Shown here piece by piece: positions 1 through 6,509 of a stretch of 10,067 nt of DNA. The stretch's first letter is position 1. Each line of letters opens with the position of its first letter. This stretch comes from Patescibacteria group bacterium. GTDB lineage: Bacteria; Patescibacteriota; Microgenomatia; UBA12405. The stretch covers positions 1-10,067 of the forward strand of contig JAHIEZ010000055.1 in the NCBI GenBank assembly GCA_018901355.1, written 5' to 3'. The notes under the pieces were generated by a model. The model was not told the origin of the DNA. It saw nothing but the letters and a program-made list of their open reading frames with translations, and did not search any database. The position numbers and the translations under genes are program-made.

Positions 1-1154
1 ACATCAGCGGTAACGCCAACCACGGCACCTTCGGCGCCGGCAACTCGGCCCCTACCTGGACTCAAGGCAAACTCGGCAAAGCCCTCAGTTTCAACAGTAA
101 TGATTACATAAATAGTGGAACTGCTCCTTCATTAAATATTACCGGAGCAATTACAGTAGAAACATGGGTCTATCCAAACGAAGGAACGGGCCAACAAGGA
201 ATTATTGGTAATACTGTTTTTAGTCAGCCTTTTGGAATGTATTTAAGACATGCTCCCGGTCAAGATATTGGCTTTTGGGTTAACCCAGATGGGAATAGAA
301 AATATGTAATGATAGGAACAATTGTTTATAACCAATGGAGTCACATAACAGGAACTTGGGATGGAACTACTCTAAAAGTTTATCTTAACGGATCACTTAT
401 TTCATCCGGACAAACATCTAGTGCTTATTCGAGAGTATTTAGTAATACCTACATTGGCAATGTACCGGGAATTGCTTCTCCTGTCTATTTTGATGGCAAA
501 ATTGACCAAGTCCGCATCTACAACTACGCCCGTACCCCAGCCCAAATCGCCTGGGATTATAATCGTGGCAAGCCCATCGCCCATTACAAAATGGACGAAT
601 GCCAAGGTGCCACCATCGCTGATTGGAGTTTCAACAATCATCCCGGCACCCTTTCTATCGGCGCCAGTGGCACCCAAAACTCCATCGGCACTTGTTCTGT
701 CGGCACCTCCGCCGCCTGGACCAACGGCGTAACAGGAAAAATAAACTCCAGTTTGAATTTCGACGGCACGGATGATTATCTTTCGGTTGGCAACATTGGC
801 ACCAGCGCCACTGCTTTAAGTTTTTGGCTCAAACCCGCCTCTACCACTCAAAGCATTGCCGAAATTTCTGCCTCTGATAATGTCACCATTTCTTCCGGCA
901 CCGTCTCCGTCACCGGCTTTGGTACCGAAACCATTTATGTCGATGGCCGTGTTTCTTCCACCATCCCCAACACTGCCTGGCACCATGTTACTGTTGTTTC
1001 CTCCGCCTCCATCCCTGCCAATACTGTCAATATCGGCAAAGTATCTTCGACCTACTATTCCGGCCTCATCGACGATGTCAAAATCTTCAACTATGCTCTG
1101 ACATCGGACCAAGTCAAGACACTTTATAACGGTGGGGCCGTTTCTTTTAATTAA
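1..1154 (+). CDS. LamG-domain surface protein, C-terminal fragment (5' end outside window)
   Basis: The frame is open from base 3 to the TAA at 1152-1154, so the N-terminus lies outside the window. Two concanavalin A-like LamG domains are visible. The first runs from about base 3 to 550: NHGTF near the start, then GKALSFNSNDYINSG, then IDQVRIYNYARTPAQIAWDY. The second runs from about 580 to 1150: HYKMDECQGATIADWSFNN, SSLNFDGTDDYLSVG, and LIDDVKIFNYALTSDQVKTLYNGG at the end. LamG domains are beta-sandwiches that bind glycans or proteins on the cell surface, and pairs at the C-terminus of long exported proteins are common in Patescibacteria. The ligand cannot be told from sequence. Codon use changes inside the first domain (about 100-480), with more GGA, ACA, TCA and AGA codons than the GGC/ACC/TCC-rich flanks. 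Surface location is inferred; the signal peptide would be upstream of the window. Confidence 0.85.
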   Translation, partial: ISGNANHGTFGAGNSAPTWTQGKLGKALSFNSNDYINSGTAPSLNITGAITVETWVYPNEGTGQQGIIGNTVFSQPFGMYLRHAPGQDIGFWVNPDGNRKYVMIGTIVYNQWSHITGTWDGTTLKVYLNGSLISSGQTSSAYSRVFSNTYIGNVPGIASPVYFDGKIDQVRIYNYARTPAQIAWDYNRGKPIAHYKMDECQGATIADWSFNNHPGTLSIGASGTQNSIGTCSVGTSAAWTNGVTGKINSSLNFDGTDDYLSVGNIGTSATALSFWLKPASTTQSIAEISASDNVTISSGTVSVTGFGTETIYVDGRVSSTIPNTAWHHVTVVSSASIPANTVNIGKVSSTYYSGLIDDVKIFNYALTSDQVKTLYNGGAVSFN

Positions 1155-1157
1155 TTT

Positions 1158-1200
1158 CCCGTAGGGGCAGGTTTATCAAACCCTGATTTATCAAACCCGT
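1158..1200. repeat. Degenerate REP-like repeat at the 3' side of the RAYT gene
   Basis: The block begins CCCGTAGGGGCAGG (1158-1171), which matches 13 of 14 bases of 1450-1463 inside the neighbouring transposase gene. It continues with CAGGTTT-ATC-AAACCCTG, an inverted repeat with one extra base. TTTATCAAACCC occurs twice, at 1172-1183 and 1187-1198. Palindromes of this type next to a RAYT gene are expected substrates of that enzyme family. It also lies just after the LamG stop codon, where the hairpin might help end transcription, but no T-run supports that. Confidence 0.55.
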
Positions 1201-1229
1201 CTATTCCAATCCGTATCCGCCAAACCAAA

Positions 1230-1736
1230 TCATCTATCTAAATTATTCCTATCCCGATGCCAATTGTCTGGATTATTTTTAATGTATTGCCTTATTCTTA
1301 TTAATTCTTTCTCGTTTCTAATAATCCTGTCATAATATGATCTTTGCCATTGAAATTCGAACAATCCCAATTCGTGAATTTGTTTGGATGATATTCCTTT
1401 TAATCCATTAATTATTTTGGATATTTTCCCATATCGCCAATTATTCCCACCCGTAGGGACAGGGCATTGCCCTGTCCCTACAATCCAAATCAATATATGA
1501 ATATGGTTTGGCATAATTTGATAAATATCAATCCGTGTATTTTTAAAAATATTTGATATTTGATTAATTTTTTCATCAACCACCTTCCCGTATTTATTTA
1601 ACATCATTATGTTTTTATCAATATTTCCAAAATATTCAATTCTATTCCTGACACAAAAGGTAATAAAATAATATCCCTCTGAAGAATAATCCCAACCTGG
1701 CAATCTATTTAATTTTCTTTTTCTCAACACCACCAA
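1230..1736 (-). CDS. REP-associated tyrosine transposase (RAYT, Y1_Tnp / IS200-like family)
   Basis: A HUH single-strand DNA endonuclease of about 168 residues, a usual size for RAYTs. Visible motifs (numbering from the TTG at 1736) are the N-terminal YYFITFCV strand (22-29), the metal-binding HUH motif PNHIHILI with H78 and H80, the catalytic tyrosine region WQRSYYDRIIRNE (Y134 or Y135), and the family tail YIKNNPDNW. RAYTs nick and rejoin REP palindromes and are usually single-copy and domesticated rather than classic transposons. No terminal inverted repeats or flanking IS ends are visible, in keeping with this. Start choice: there is no ATG. TTG 1736, GTG 1733 and GTG 1730 follow a TATAAT box (1745-1740); GTG 1733 has the best spacing for a leaderless transcript. 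Residues 86-95 are encoded by a perfect palindrome (separate entry). This is the only gene here ending in TGA. Confidence 0.9.
   Translation of the reverse strand: MVVLRKRKLNRLPGWDYSSEGYYFITFCVRNRIEYFGNIDKNIMMLNKYGKVVDEKINQISNIFKNTRIDIYQIMPNHIHILIWIVGTGQCPVPTGGNNWRYGKISKIINGLKGISSKQIHELGLFEFQWQRSYYDRIIRNEKELIRIRQYIKNNPDNWHRDRNNLDR
1453..1481. repeat. Perfect 29-base REP-like palindrome inside the RAYT coding sequence
   Basis: Arms of 14 bases (GTAGGGACAGGGCA and its exact complement) surround a single T at 1467. In the RAYT frame it encodes VGTGQCPVPT, between the HUH strand and the following helix, a length-variable place in this family. The flanking CCC (1450-1452) extends the match to the repeat at 1158-1171. 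Confidence 0.9.
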
Positions 1737-1739
1737 TTT

Positions 1740-1745
1740 ATTATA
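1740..1745 (-). promoter_or_regulatory. -10 box of the RAYT gene
   Basis: TATAAT on the minus strand (1745-1740), followed by AAA-TTG-GTG-GTG. The distance places the transcript start at about 1733, so the message would begin at or next to a GTG start codon. No convincing -35 box is visible. Confidence 0.45.
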
Positions 1746-1794
1746 ATCCCATCTCTACTATCCTGTTTCCTATTTTTTTTCACCCCAAACATAT

Positions 1795-1800
1795 TATAAT
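1795..1800 (+). promoter_or_regulatory. -10 box of comM, predicted leaderless
   Basis: A consensus TATAAT lies 7 bases before the comM ATG at 1808, so the predicted transcript start coincides with the start codon. There is no Shine-Dalgarno sequence, and the -35 region is only T-rich. Confidence 0.55.
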
Positions 1801-1807
1801 TTAACCC

Positions 1808-3343
1808 ATGTTAGTCAAACTACAATCCGTTGCCACCTATGGTCTGACACCCCAACTAGTCGACGTCGAAGTCAACATCAACAAAAAAGGTTTTCCCGGA
1901 TTTAACATCGTTGGTCTGGCCAACAAATCTTCTCTCGAAGCCCAAGAACGTATCAAAACCGCCATTCAAAATAGTGGTCTCGACTTCCCCACCGCCCGCA
2001 TTACCGTCAACCTCGCCCCCGCCCACCTACCCAAAGAAGGCTCTACTTTTGATCTCCCTATTGCTGTCGGCATTATTACCGCCACTACCGAACTTGTTCC
2101 TCCCCCCTCCAGCTTATTTTTCGGCGAATTATCTTTAGACGGCACCCTTCGCCACACCAAAGGTGTCTTTCTTTTAGCTCTTCTTGCCAAAGAACGGGGT
2201 ATTAAAAATATTTTTGTCCCCCGCCTGGCCGCCAATGAAGCTACTGTCATCGACAACATCAATGTCTACCCTGTCCACAATCTCCAAGACCTCGTTCGTC
2301 ATCTTAATCATTCAAAAACCATTAAAACCCTTTCTCATATCAATCCCGCTCCGGCAGAGTCTGACCTTCATCCTGAGTTTGATTTTTCTGAAATTTTAGG
2401 CCAGCTTCAAGCCAAAAGAGCTCTGGAAATTGCCGCCGCCGGCTCTCACAATATTCTTCTCATCGGCTCCCCCGGTGCCGGCAAAACTATGCTTTCCCGA
2501 GCCTTACCCGGTATCCTCCCTGACCTGACCGAAAATGAAAGTCTGGAAGTCACCAAAATCTTTTCCATCGCCGGTCTCATTCCTCCCGGTGGTTCTCTGG
2601 TTCGTCTTCGTCCTTTCCAATCTCCTCACCATACCGCTTCCCAAGTTTCTCTCATTGGTGGCTCTTCTATCCCCCGCCCCGGCCAAGTCTCTTTAGCCCA
2701 TCGTGGTGTTTTGTTTTTAGACGAATTTCCCGAATTTACCCGCTCCTGCCTTGAAGCTCTTCGTCAACCCCTCGAAGACGGTTTGGTTACCATTTCCCGG
2801 GCTTCCGGTTCTGTTACTTTCCCGGCTCAATTTATGCTGGTTGCCGCCGCCAATCCCTGTCCTTGCGGTTACCTTATGGATCCCCAAAAAGACTGCCACT
2901 GTACCCCTCACCAAATTGCTTATTATCAAAAAAAACTATCCGGACCCATTTTAGACCGAATTGATCTTCACCTCAACGTCCCCTCTGTCGATGTCAACAA
3001 ATTGATGGTCGACCAACCCAAAAATAGCCAAATCGAATCCTCTGCTGTTATCAAATCGCGTATTATTGCCGCCCGCCACATCCAAACTAAACGTTTTAAA
3101 GACTTCAACCATCTTCACACCAATTCTGATATGAAAAACAAACACATCAAGCTTTTTGCCCGCCTCACCCCCTCTGCCAATCTTTTACTCAAACAAGCCG
3201 TCAACAAATATGCCCTTTCCGCCCGCACTTATTTTAGACTTATCAAAGTTGCCCGCACCATCGCCGATTTAGCCTCTTCCCCCGATATTGCCGACTCTCA
3301 CATCGCCGAAGCCCTACAATATAGAATCCGCGCCAATACTTAA
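1808..3343 (+). CDS. comM: ComM/YifB family Mg-chelatase-like AAA+ ATPase
   Basis: A full-length 511-residue member of the YifB/ComM family (usual length about 500). The N-terminal ChlI-like, Lon-protease-fold domain (about 1-170) has the family opening VATYGLTPQLVDVEV and FPGFNIVGLANKSSLEAQERI. The AAA+ module follows: Walker A GSPGAGKT (220-227), Walker B VLFLDEF (D305, E306), the AANPCPCGY cysteine-containing loop (N349 to G354) and LDRID (382-386). The C-terminal domain is about 410-511. In transformable bacteria ComM is a hexameric helicase that drives branch migration of the recombination intermediate during natural transformation, in the cytoplasm. With dprA nearby, that role is likely here. 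The ATG at 1808 is preceded by a -10 box at leaderless spacing. The 3' end overlaps the stop codon of the convergent toxin gene by 4 bases. No missing motifs or frameshifts are seen. Confidence 0.95.
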   Translation: MLVKLQSVATYGLTPQLVDVEVNINKKGFPGFNIVGLANKSSLEAQERIKTAIQNSGLDFPTARITVNLAPAHLPKEGSTFDLPIAVGIITATTELVPPPSSLFFGELSLDGTLRHTKGVFLLALLAKERGIKNIFVPRLAANEATVIDNINVYPVHNLQDLVRHLNHSKTIKTLSHINPAPAESDLHPEFDFSEILGQLQAKRALEIAAAGSHNILLIGSPGAGKTMLSRALPGILPDLTENESLEVTKIFSIAGLIPPGGSLVRLRPFQSPHHTASQVSLIGGSSIPRPGQVSLAHRGVLFLDEFPEFTRSCLEALRQPLEDGLVTISRASGSVTFPAQFMLVAAANPCPCGYLMDPQKDCHCTPHQIAYYQKKLSGPILDRIDLHLNVPSVDVNKLMVDQPKNSQIESSAVIKSRIIAARHIQTKRFKDFNHLHTNSDMKNKHIKLFARLTPSANLLLKQAVNKYALSARTYFRLIKVARTIADLASSPDIADSHIAEALQYRIRANT

Positions 3344-3606
3344 CCATACAAATGACTATGCGTTCCCAAAGCTACAAAAATTATTCTCTCTCTTTCTTCA
3401 ACATAAATTGCCCGCCAATCCCCTGTTACATTAATGCTCCTATACCCTCTCCATTTCCCCGTTAGTCCATGATTTTTCAACAACCCATCCTTTTCGTCAA
3501 CAATAAACAGTTTTAACCTTTCTTTAAACTTTTTCTTAATCTTTATATCAGCTTTTTTTAAGTCTTTATCAAACAACCTTGAAAAATCAATTCCTTTCTT
3601 TTTCAT
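3340..3606 (-). CDS. YafQ/RelE-type mRNA interferase toxin
   Basis: An 88-residue RelE-superfamily toxin closest in appearance to YafQ. It opens FSRLFDKDLKKA, has KNHGLTGKWRGYRSINVTGD and ends LGTHSHLYG. Toxins of this family cleave ribosome-bound mRNA. Aligned by eye to E. coli YafQ with a constant offset of 4, H46, D63, W64 and H83 match known active-site residues. N59 stands where YafQ has His63, and Y87 where it has Phe91. The toxin follows its antitoxin with a 20-base overlap, the usual antitoxin-first order that couples their translation; AAGGA just before the ATG may serve as its ribosome site. Its TAA (3342-3340) overlaps the comM stop codon tail to tail. Assignment is firm; activity with the N59 substitution is uncertain. 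Confidence 0.88.
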   Translation of the reverse strand: MKKKGIDFSRLFDKDLKKADIKIKKKFKERLKLFIVDEKDGLLKNHGLTGKWRGYRSINVTGDWRAIYVEERERIIFVALGTHSHLYG

Positions 3607-3889
3607 CTTCCTTAATCATATCATCCAAATATCCTATTGCATCCTCCGCGTTATCAAAAGAGGCAGACACTCTACCTGCTTTTATATCTTTTTTTGCCTG
3701 TCTCAAAACTCCTCTCAAATAAGCATTAGGTTTTTCCTCCAAACTAACCGACAAACCTTTGTTCCGTACAAACTGTTTCAAAAACAAATTAATTGCTGTA
3801 CTCAAAGACAAACCCAAATCCGAAGCAATTTTCTTAGCTTCATTTTTTACTTTTAGCTCAGTTCGAATATTTATTACTGCTGTATTCAT
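3587..3889 (-). CDS. RelB/DinJ family antitoxin
   Basis: A 100-residue antitoxin beginning MNTAVINIRTELKVKNEAKKIA, a classic RelB/DinJ ribbon-helix-helix opening (about 1-43, with LGLSLSTAINLFLKQF as the helices). The acidic and basic C-terminal part would wrap the YafQ-like toxin. In the family the antitoxin dimer binds operators in its own promoter and represses it, more tightly with toxin bound. Start choice: an in-frame ATG at 3895 would add only Met-Cys, but the -10 box TATACT (3901-3896) lies 6 bases before the ATG at 3889. That ATG gives the family-typical N-terminus and fits a leaderless transcript. Confidence 0.9.
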   Translation of the reverse strand: MNTAVINIRTELKVKNEAKKIASDLGLSLSTAINLFLKQFVRNKGLSVSLEEKPNAYLRGVLRQAKKDIKAGRVSASFDNAEDAIGYLDDMIKEDEKERN

Positions 3890-3895
3890 GCACAT

Positions 3896-3924
3896 AGTAT
3901 ATACGTTGTGTATAATAAAATCAA
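3896..3924. promoter_or_regulatory. Overlapping divergent promoters and possible operator of relB and yraN
   Basis: Minus strand: TATACT (3901-3896) with TTGATT (3924-3919) 17 bases upstream drives the antitoxin. Plus strand: TATAAT (3911-3916) lies 7 bases before the yraN ATG at 3924. The two -10 boxes are 9 bases apart, so RNA polymerase could not hold both promoters at once. Between them lie GTATATAC (3897-3904) and the inverted pair TATAC-gttgt-GTATA (3900-3914), plausible binding sites for the ribbon-helix-helix antitoxin. The promoter boxes are seen; the operator function is inferred. Confidence 0.5.
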
Positions 3925-4283
3925 TGGCTAAAACTCAAAACTTTTCCAAAGGCCGTTACGGCGAATCTCTAGCCTTAAGATATCTCCAACAAAAAGGCTA
4001 CCGGTTTATCCAATCCAACTTCCACACCCGTTATGGCGAAATCGATCTAATTATGATTGATAAAAATAAATTAATTTTTATCGAGGTCAAATACAAGTCC
4101 CCTTCTTCTCCCGGCACCCCCGAAGAAATGATCTCTTCCAAAAAAATTACCCAAATCCAACGCACCGCCTTAAGTTTTCTAAGACAAAACCCCGGCCTTG
4201 CCAAAGATTATCCTTCCTATCGTCTCGACGCCGTCTGCATCGTCGGCACTATTATTAAGCATTATCAAAACATAAACCTATAA
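3924..4283 (+). CDS. yraN: UPF0102 family protein YraN (predicted endonuclease fold)
   Basis: 119 residues, the normal size for the family. The PD-(D/E)XK-like core is intact: GRYGESLALRYL (G13, E14), the RYGEIDLI strand (G38-E39-I40-D41) and FIEVKYK (E54, K56). UPF0102 proteins have a Holliday-junction-resolvase-like nuclease fold; their substrate is poorly defined, and they are often encoded beside comM and dprA, as here. The frame is open further upstream (from 3759), but that stretch is antisense to the antitoxin gene. The ATG at 3924 gives the typical MAKTQNFSKGRYGE start and sits 7 bases after a TATAAT box. The TAA at 4281-4283 overlaps the probable beginning of dprA. Confidence 0.9.
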   Translation: MAKTQNFSKGRYGESLALRYLQQKGYRFIQSNFHTRYGEIDLIMIDKNKLIFIEVKYKSPSSPGTPEEMISSKKITQIQRTALSFLRQNPGLAKDYPSYRLDAVCIVGTIIKHYQNINL

Positions 4284-5110
4284 AAATAAAACACTGGAAA
4301 AACTACCCCATCCAAAAACACGGCGATTTTTATTATCGTGGCACTTGGGAAAAATCCATTTTTAAAAAAACCCTTGCCATTGTTGGCTCCCGTCGACACT
4401 CCACCTATGGTCAAAAAGCCTTGGAAAAACTTATGCCCGAGTTTGTCGCCAACAACATTACCATTATTAGTGGTTTTATGTACGGCATCGATTCTCTGGC
4501 TCATCTCTATTGTCTTGACCTTGGTGGCACCACCATCGCCGTTTTAGGCTCCGGTCTAAATTGTCTCTACCCTCCCGAAAATGACGAGCTTTATTCTCGC
4601 ATCTTAGACCAAAACGGTTTGGTTATTTCCCAATTTGAACCTGACTTCAAAGCCACCATCTGGTCTTTTCCCCAACGAAACAAAACGGTCGTCAAACTTT
4701 CCACTCTGGGAGTTTTAGTTGTTGAAGCCGGCCTCAAATCAGGCTCTCTGATCACTGCCAATTTAGCCAAAAAATTTAACAAACCCCTCTTTGCTCTCCC
4801 CGGCCCCATCACCAGCTCTGTTTCAATTGGCACCAACGAACTTATCAAATCAGGCGATGCCCAATTAGTCACTTCCGCCTCTGACGTCCTCTCCACCAAG
4901 CAAATTCGACTACCTCTAGATACTCCTACTCTACCTCAAATCGAATCAAACATCATCGATTGCTTAAAACTCGAACCTCTTTCTCTTGACGAACTTTCCC
5001 TAAAACTAAGTCTCTCTGTCTCTACTCTCTCCCCTCATCTCTCCTCTCTATCCCTCAAAGACCTCATCGAAGACCTCCGCGGCAAATTTTACTTAAAAAA
5101 CTCTCTCTAA
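4280..5110 (+). CDS. dprA: DNA-processing protein DprA, start codon unclear
   Basis: A DprA/Smf protein that protects incoming single-stranded DNA and loads RecA during transformation. The Rossmann-like core is complete (numbering from 4280): AIVGSRRHSTYG (GSR 36-38), SGFMYGIDSLAH (64-75), GGTTIAVLGSGLNCLYPPEN, FPQRNKTVVKLS (R133, N134), then SGSLITANLA and GTNELIKSGDAQ. A DprA-type winged-helix domain follows (about 216-275). The N-terminal SAM domain of longer DprA proteins is missing, common in small genomes. The first canonical start in frame is TTG 4421, but it lies inside the Rossmann fold, after the GSR motif, so it cannot be the true start. From the in-frame TAA at 4256 to 4421 there is no ATG, GTG, TTG or CTG. 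ATA 4280 would overlap the yraN stop as ATAA and give MKIKHWKNYP. The start is therefore marked at 4280 as a best guess. The 3' end overlaps vapC by 18 bases. Confidence 0.9.
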   Translation: MKIKHWKNYPIQKHGDFYYRGTWEKSIFKKTLAIVGSRRHSTYGQKALEKLMPEFVANNITIISGFMYGIDSLAHLYCLDLGGTTIAVLGSGLNCLYPPENDELYSRILDQNGLVISQFEPDFKATIWSFPQRNKTVVKLSTLGVLVVEAGLKSGSLITANLAKKFNKPLFALPGPITSSVSIGTNELIKSGDAQLVTSASDVLSTKQIRLPLDTPTLPQIESNIIDCLKLEPLSLDELSLKLSLSVSTLSPHLSSLSLKDLIEDLRGKFYLKNSL

Positions 5111-5488
5111 CCTTTTATCTAAGCTAACCACTCCAATCTTTTTTTTCTTGGCTAACCATAAATAACTGGCATCATAAACAGATAGGTCCCTCTTTAATGC
5201 CAACGACAACACCTGAGCATAGTTAACCTCCTCAAATTCAATCGGTAAAACAAGAAACAGAGACAACATTTCTTCTGCCAAATTTTCTGTAATCCTTTTC
5301 TGTCTTACTGCCGATCTCAAAGCGTTAGCCACTTCATAGCTCAACAAATTAGGAGCCACAAAATCAACTTCTTTCTTCAAAAAATCTTCATATAATCGCT
5401 CTATTTTTATTACCCTTTTCTCATCCGGCAACAAGCGTGCCAAAATTACACTCGCATCCACCACTACCTTCTTAATATTTCCTGCCAT
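5093..5488 (-). CDS. vapC: VapC-type PIN-domain ribonuclease toxin
   Basis: 131 residues, the usual length for VapC. The four acidic metal-binding residues of the PIN fold are present: D11 in VVVDAS, E52 in SYEVANAL, D106 in VYDASYLWLA and D124 in SLDKRL. VapC toxins cut specific tRNA or rRNA targets and are held inactive by VapB. The gene overlaps the 3' end of its antitoxin by 17 bases, the standard coupled order. Its own 3' end converges with dprA, overlapping it by 18 bases, so transcripts of the two genes would be antisense at their ends. All catalytic residues are intact, so it is probably functional; the RNA target cannot be predicted. Confidence 0.88.
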   Translation of the reverse strand: MAGNIKKVVVDASVILARLLPDEKRVIKIERLYEDFLKKEVDFVAPNLLSYEVANALRSAVRQKRITENLAEEMLSLFLVLPIEFEEVNYAQVLSLALKRDLSVYDASYLWLAKKKKIGVVSLDKRLERVF

Positions 5489-5714
5489 CTTCCACTAATT
5501 TTTTATAATCAATTCCCTTGGTCTTTGCTTTTTTAGCCAGTTGCCCCATCTTTGCCAAAAGCTCCGTCCTGGCATCAACTACTCCACCACCATACACCTT
5601 TCTGGTCGCCGTTCTGATCAACTCCCCCATCGACACTCCTTTTTTTTTGGTCAATGCTGACAACATCCAATAATCCTGTTCCGTTAATAATAAATTAGTC
5701 CTTCTGGTTAACAT
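5472..5714 (-). CDS. vapB: VapB-type ribbon-helix-helix antitoxin
   Basis: An 80-residue small basic protein: TRRTNLLLTEQDYWMLSALT (strand and first helix), then VSMGELIRTATRKVY (second helix), a ribbon-helix-helix DNA-binding fold. The C-terminal tail KGIDYKKLVEDGRKY would occupy the VapC groove. Start choice: an in-frame ATG at 5729 would add MLLLV, but it falls inside the promoter spacer and operator palindrome. The ATG at 5714 lies 5 bases after the -10 box and gives a normal RHH N-terminus. It is encoded just before vapC. The subfamily is not certain, but the antitoxin role follows from size, fold and partner. Confidence 0.82.
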   Translation of the reverse strand: MLTRRTNLLLTEQDYWMLSALTKKKGVSMGELIRTATRKVYGGGVVDARTELLAKMGQLAKKAKTKGIDYKKLVEDGRKY

Positions 5715-5719
5715 TACCA

Positions 5720-5748
5720 ATAGTAACATGTTACTTTGTCTCTGTCAA
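5720..5748 (-). promoter_or_regulatory. vapBC promoter with palindromic operator
   Basis: TTGACA (5748-5743), a 17-base spacer and TACTAT (5725-5720), with the vapB ATG only 5 bases further on: a strong, predicted leaderless promoter. The spacer and -10 box contain the perfect 14-base palindrome AGTAACATGTTACT (5722-5735). That position is expected for an operator through which VapB or VapBC represses its own transcription. Confidence 0.7.
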
Positions 5749-5765
5749 ACATCGTTCCCAAAATA

Positions 5766-6509
5766 CTAAATTTTAGATTCCAAAAACTCCACCACGTAAT
5801 CAAAAAACTCCCCCAGCCTTTCCCTCTCGCCAATCGGTACAAACGGTCTGACATCAACCACAAACTTCTCTCTCTCAAATTTTTTAATCCGATCAATCAC
5901 TTTTTTCGGCTCAAACTTACCCAAATGATAATATTTCAATTTCTCCTCCACCATTTTTTTATCAATTTGCATCTTCTTACTCAACAAAAACCACAAATCA
6001 TAAATATCTCTCCCCTTCTCTCTGGTCAAAAGCGCCCTTATTTTCTCCGCCACTATTTCCCTTCCTGACAAATGATGTACAAAAGATCTAAACACCACCG
6101 GATAATCGCTTGTCACAATTGATTTACTCGGCTCCAGCACCTTTTCCCTAAACGAAAAATCCAAATTGATAAACACTTTTTCATAGCTTAACAGATATCG
6201 CATCCCCACCAAGCTCTTTCTATCTTTAAAACTGAAATTATAAAGTTTTTCTAATTTTTCAAAAAAAACTTTTATAAAGTCATCAAAATCTTTCCTGCTT
6301 CCCTCCACCGTAAAATCCAAATCCTCCGAAAACCTACTACCCCCAAAAATCAATCTAATCGCCGTTCCGCCTTTAAAAAAAATATTTCTACCATACCTTT
6401 CCTCATACAATTCCTTCAAAAACAACACCTGAAGATACTCCCTTATCACCACACTCTCACTAATCTTGTATTTTTTGACCAATTCCCCTATTTGACTGCT
6501 ACTAAGCAT
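5766..6509 (-). CDS. AbiEii/AbiGii-family nucleotidyltransferase toxin
   Basis: 247 residues. Nucleotidyltransferase motifs of the AbiEii (type IV toxin) family are visible: FKGGTAIRLIFG (45-56), SEDLDF with D63 and D65 as metal-binding acids, EIVAEKIRAL (151-160) and GRDIYDLW (166-173). Relatives of the family transfer nucleotides to tRNA acceptor ends and arrest growth; AbiE systems were first described as phage abortive-infection defence. The gene starts 8 bases inside the preceding antitoxin-like gene, so the pair is translationally coupled. The purine-rich run before the ATG is not a clear ribosome site. All motifs are intact. The relation between the two AbiE proteins is non-antagonistic at the protein level in type IV systems, and whether that holds here cannot be seen. 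Confidence 0.88.
   Translation of the reverse strand: MLSSSQIGELVKKYKISESVVIREYLQVLFLKELYEERYGRNIFFKGGTAIRLIFGGSRFSEDLDFTVEGSRKDFDDFIKVFFEKLEKLYNFSFKDRKSLVGMRYLLSYEKVFINLDFSFREKVLEPSKSIVTSDYPVVFRSFVHHLSGREIVAEKIRALLTREKGRDIYDLWFLLSKKMQIDKKMVEEKLKYYHLGKFEPKKVIDRIKKFEREKFVVDVRPFVPIGERERLGEFFDYVVEFLESKI

Noticed and set aside
402..1112. Overlapping ORFs on both strands within the LamG gene
   Set aside because: They are low-complexity Pro/Ser or Gly/Asp translations, with no start signals and no family resemblance, shadowing a clear LamG reading frame.
1158..1200. Rho-independent terminator after the LamG gene
   Set aside because: The stem is imperfect and no T-run follows it. It is better explained as a REP-like repeat.
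1230..1232. TGA recoded as glycine (code 25 of Gracilibacteria/Absconditabacteria)
   Set aside because: No in-frame TGA occurs inside any conserved gene, and the single TGA here is at the natural end of the RAYT protein, so the standard code fits.
3759..3923. Longer N-terminus of YraN
   Set aside because: The extension is antisense to the antitoxin gene. The family-typical N-terminus and the -10 box both support ATG 3924.
4421..5110. DprA starting at TTG 4421
   Set aside because: This start would remove the VGSR strand and loop of the Rossmann-like core, which is plainly encoded upstream in the same frame.
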